Positions 62,441 to 64,000 of a stretch of 64,000 bases of DNA are shown here, one piece after another. Source of the DNA: Parvibaculum sp. (GTDB lineage Bacteria > Pseudomonadota > Alphaproteobacteria > Parvibaculales > Parvibaculaceae); contig NZ_JAUYUS010000112.1 of NCBI RefSeq assembly GCF_030694575.1, forward strand, positions 1 through 64,000. The letters run 5' to 3'. Numbering within the stretch: position 1 is the stretch's first letter; each line of letters opens with the position of its first letter. The notes under the pieces were generated by a model. It saw only the letters and a program-made list of their open reading frames with translations. It had not been told where the DNA came from and did no database searches. Position numbers and translations under genes: made by a program.

Positions 62441-63676
62441 ATGACGATGAGTCGCGACATAGCGCCCCCCGGCCGCCCCGTCCGCGCAAATGCCAATTCC
62501 CCGGTTGGCGCGCGTGACGTTCAGCGGTCCCGCGGGCTCCCGGACCACAGCCCCTCCCCCCGTGGGGCCGCCCTCGTACCCCCGAGCGTCCGCGAGCCTA
62601 TTCTGCCCGAGAGCGGCCGCCGCGGCCGGGGCGCGCTTACCAACAAGAGTGGCCGCTACGAGCCGCAGTCCCGCACGCAACTGGACGACGGCTGGGACAC
62701 GATCGAGGAGGCGCCGCCGCCCCTCAAGACCCATGTGACGGAAGAGGCCGCGCGCAACATCATCACGCGCAATGCCTCGCCCGATATCGGTTTCGACCGC
62801 TCGATCAATGCCTATCGGGGCTGCGAGCATGGCTGCGTCTACTGTTTCGCGCGGCCCACCCATGCCTATATGGGCCTGTCGCCCGGGCTCGATTTCGAGA
62901 GCAAGCTGTTCGCCAAGCCGAACGCGGCGGAGCTTCTCCGCAAGGAGCTCGCGAAGCCCGGCTACAAGGTCGCGCCCATCGCGATGGGCACCAATACCGA
63001 TCCCTACCAGCCGATCGAGCAGCGATACCGCATCACGCGCAGCCTTCTCGAAGTGCTCTCGGACTACAATCACCCGGTGACGATCCTCACGAAGTCGGCG
63101 CGCATCACGCGCGACCTCGACATCCTCACCTCGCTCGCTAAGCGCAACCTCGTCCGCGTCGCGCTCTCGGTCACGACGCTCGACCCGAAACTCGCCCGCG
63201 CGCTCGAGCCCCGCGCCTCCGCGCCCGCGCGCCGCATAGAGGCGATCCGCATTCTCTCCGAAGCCGGCATCCCCACCGGCGCCATGATCGCGCCGATCAT
63301 TCCCGCGCTCAACGACGCCGAGATCGAAAAGCTTCTCACCGGCGTCGCCTATGCCGGCGCCGAAAGCGCCAACTTCGTCATCCTCCGCCTGCCGCTCGAA
63401 ATCCGCGACCTCTTCGTCGAATGGCTGGAGGAACATGTGCCCGACCGCGCGTCCCGCGTCATGTCCCTCATCCGCCAGATGCGCGGCGGCAAGGACTACG
63501 ACAGCACCTGGGGCGAACGCCAGTCCGGCACCGGCCCCTACGCCTGGCAGATCGCGCGGCGCTTCGAAATCGCCTCGAAGAAACTCGGCCTCGACAAACG
63601 CCCCCTGGAATCCCGCGCCCTCGACTGCTCCCAATTCATGGTCCCCGGCAGAGGCAAGCAACTGGCACTGCTTTGA
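62441..63676 (+). CDS. PA0069-family radical SAM protein
   Basis: The 411-residue protein has a Pro/Arg-rich disordered N-terminus (about 1-75) and a radical SAM core with the cluster motif RGCEHGCVYCFARPTHAYMG (C-x3-C-x2-C). It resembles spore photoproduct lyase-like SPL family proteins (PA0069). The C-terminus has STWGERQSGTGPYAWQIARR. The role is unknown; DNA repair is suggested by the SOS-like box. The start at ATG 62441 lies eight bases after the predicted -10. Confidence 0.88.
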   Translation: MTMSRDIAPPGRPVRANANSPVGARDVQRSRGLPDHSPSPRGAALVPPSVREPILPESGRRGRGALTNKSGRYEPQSRTQLDDGWDTIEEAPPPLKTHVTEEAARNIITRNASPDIGFDRSINAYRGCEHGCVYCFARPTHAYMGLSPGLDFESKLFAKPNAAELLRKELAKPGYKVAPIAMGTNTDPYQPIEQRYRITRSLLEVLSDYNHPVTILTKSARITRDLDILTSLAKRNLVRVALSVTTLDPKLARALEPRASAPARRIEAIRILSEAGIPTGAMIAPIIPALNDAEIEKLLTGVAYAGAESANFVILRLPLEIRDLFVEWLEEHVPDRASRVMSLIRQMRGGKDYDSTWGERQSGTGPYAWQIARRFEIASKKLGLDKRPLESRALDCSQFMVPGRGKQLALL

Positions 63677-63702
63677 GGGAGCAAAACTAAAAATAAAGTG
63701 TC

Positions 63703-63722
63703 ACCCCGGCGAAAGCCGGGGT
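63703..63722. repeat. Small palindrome with GAAA loop
   Basis: ACCCCGGC-GAAA-GCCGGGGT is a perfect 8 bp stem with a GNRA-type loop. Similar CACCCCGGC...GCCGGGGTCCA elements are frequent between alphaproteobacterial genes. It separates the radical SAM gene from the GIY-YIG gene. Confidence 0.7.
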
Positions 63723-63744
63723 CCATGTGCGGAACGGCAAACAG

Positions 63745-64000
63745 ATGAGTTACTTCGTCTACATCCTCACCAATCAACGAAACGGCACTCTCTATGTCGG
63801 CGTGACAAACGACATCGCGCGGCGCGCATGGGAACATCGCGAAGGAACAGGTTCGCAGTTCACCCGGAAATACGGCGTGCATCGTCTCGTCTATGCCGAA
63901 ACGCATGACGATGCGGAGCAGGCCATCCGAAGGGAAAAAGCGCTCAAGGAATGGAAGCGAGACTGGAAGATCGAGTTGATCGAAGGCGCCAATCCGAACT
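63745..64000 (+). CDS. GIY-YIG family endonuclease-like protein, 5' part
   Basis: The gene runs off the window. The visible 85 residues start MSYFVYILTNQRNGTLYVGV (GIY-YIG signature with T-N-D-I-A-R-R) followed by WEHREGTGSQFTRKYGVHRL, RREKALKEWKRDWKIELIE. This is the short UPF0213/YhbQ-like form, usually 90-100 residues; its cellular role is unclear. The start has ACAG upstream only. Confidence 0.88.
   Translation, partial: MSYFVYILTNQRNGTLYVGVTNDIARRAWEHREGTGSQFTRKYGVHRLVYAETHDDAEQAIRREKALKEWKRDWKIELIEGANPN

Overview
This 64 kb window is a high-GC chromosomal segment of an alphaproteobacterium. Supporting signs are an Usg-family gene, a NadQ-type NAD regulator next to nadABC, a GTTC-N7-GTTC SOS box, an 18-20 bp Zur-type palindrome, the glyQ-glyS / small membrane protein / SppA arrangement, and intergenic palindromes of the kind common in this class. 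The gene mix (feruloyl-CoA-synthase-like ligase, AcuI-like reductase, ETF-ubiquinone oxidoreductase) would fit a Parvibaculum-like member of the Hyphomicrobiales, but that name is a guess. I see no insertion sequence, prophage, CRISPR array, rRNA or tRNA gene; the content is mostly core chromosome.

Layout. 0-7.3 kb: end of an FMN 2-hydroxy-acid oxidase, a DUF1772-like membrane protein, an HxlR regulator divergent from a dienelactone hydrolase, an XRE-MNT/HepT toxin-antitoxin pair, a lipoprotein/sugar dehydrogenase operon, a nitronate monooxygenase behind a palindromic operator, and two small conserved proteins. 7.4-13.3 kb: an outer-membrane barrel protein and a four-gene catabolic operon (acuI-like, fcs-like, lysE-like, ThDP enzyme). 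13.5-20.7 kb: usg, GT9-pyrC, ygfZ-tag, bactofilin, a flavin oxidoreductase and a long KAS III enzyme. 20.7-25.4 kb: a Lon-type protease followed by two universal stress proteins. 25.6-32.1 kb: HD hydrolase, tyrosine phosphatase, NadQ, a membrane protein and nadA-nadB-nadC, with two strong inverted repeats in front of nadA. 32.2-43 kb: SDR, SleB hydrolase, an AT-rich gap, ppdK, glyQ-glyS, sppA, a methyltransferase and a DUF2007 protein. 42.7-51.3 kb: polyprenyl synthase, ispE, a TPR lipoprotein, ETF-QO, uracil-DNA glycosylase and lytic transglycosylase. 51.3-56.7 kb: a TetR-controlled RND efflux pump. 57-64 kb: moaB, Fe-alcohol dehydrogenase, a Zur-box-controlled COG0523 GTPase, mscL, two TIGR04282/TIGR04283 transferases, a radical SAM protein behind an SOS-like box, and a truncated GIY-YIG gene.

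How the parts work together. The clearest system is NAD synthesis: a Nudix-plus-wHTH regulator upstream of nadABC with a perfect 25 bp palindrome just before nadA. Several other genes carry recognisable operators (COG0523 GTPase, radical SAM, ETF-QO, nitronate monooxygenase), so the window is rich in readable regulation. The + strand is G-rich in most samples from the first 29 kb whatever the gene direction, and turns C-rich or neutral afterwards, which would fit a replication terminus near 29-34 kb. No wholly new multi-gene system is evident. The best leads are the operators, the fused toxin-antitoxin, a 22-codon zinc-ribbon-like small ORF, the Fe-S-less uracil-DNA glycosylase and a low-GC patch inside glyS.
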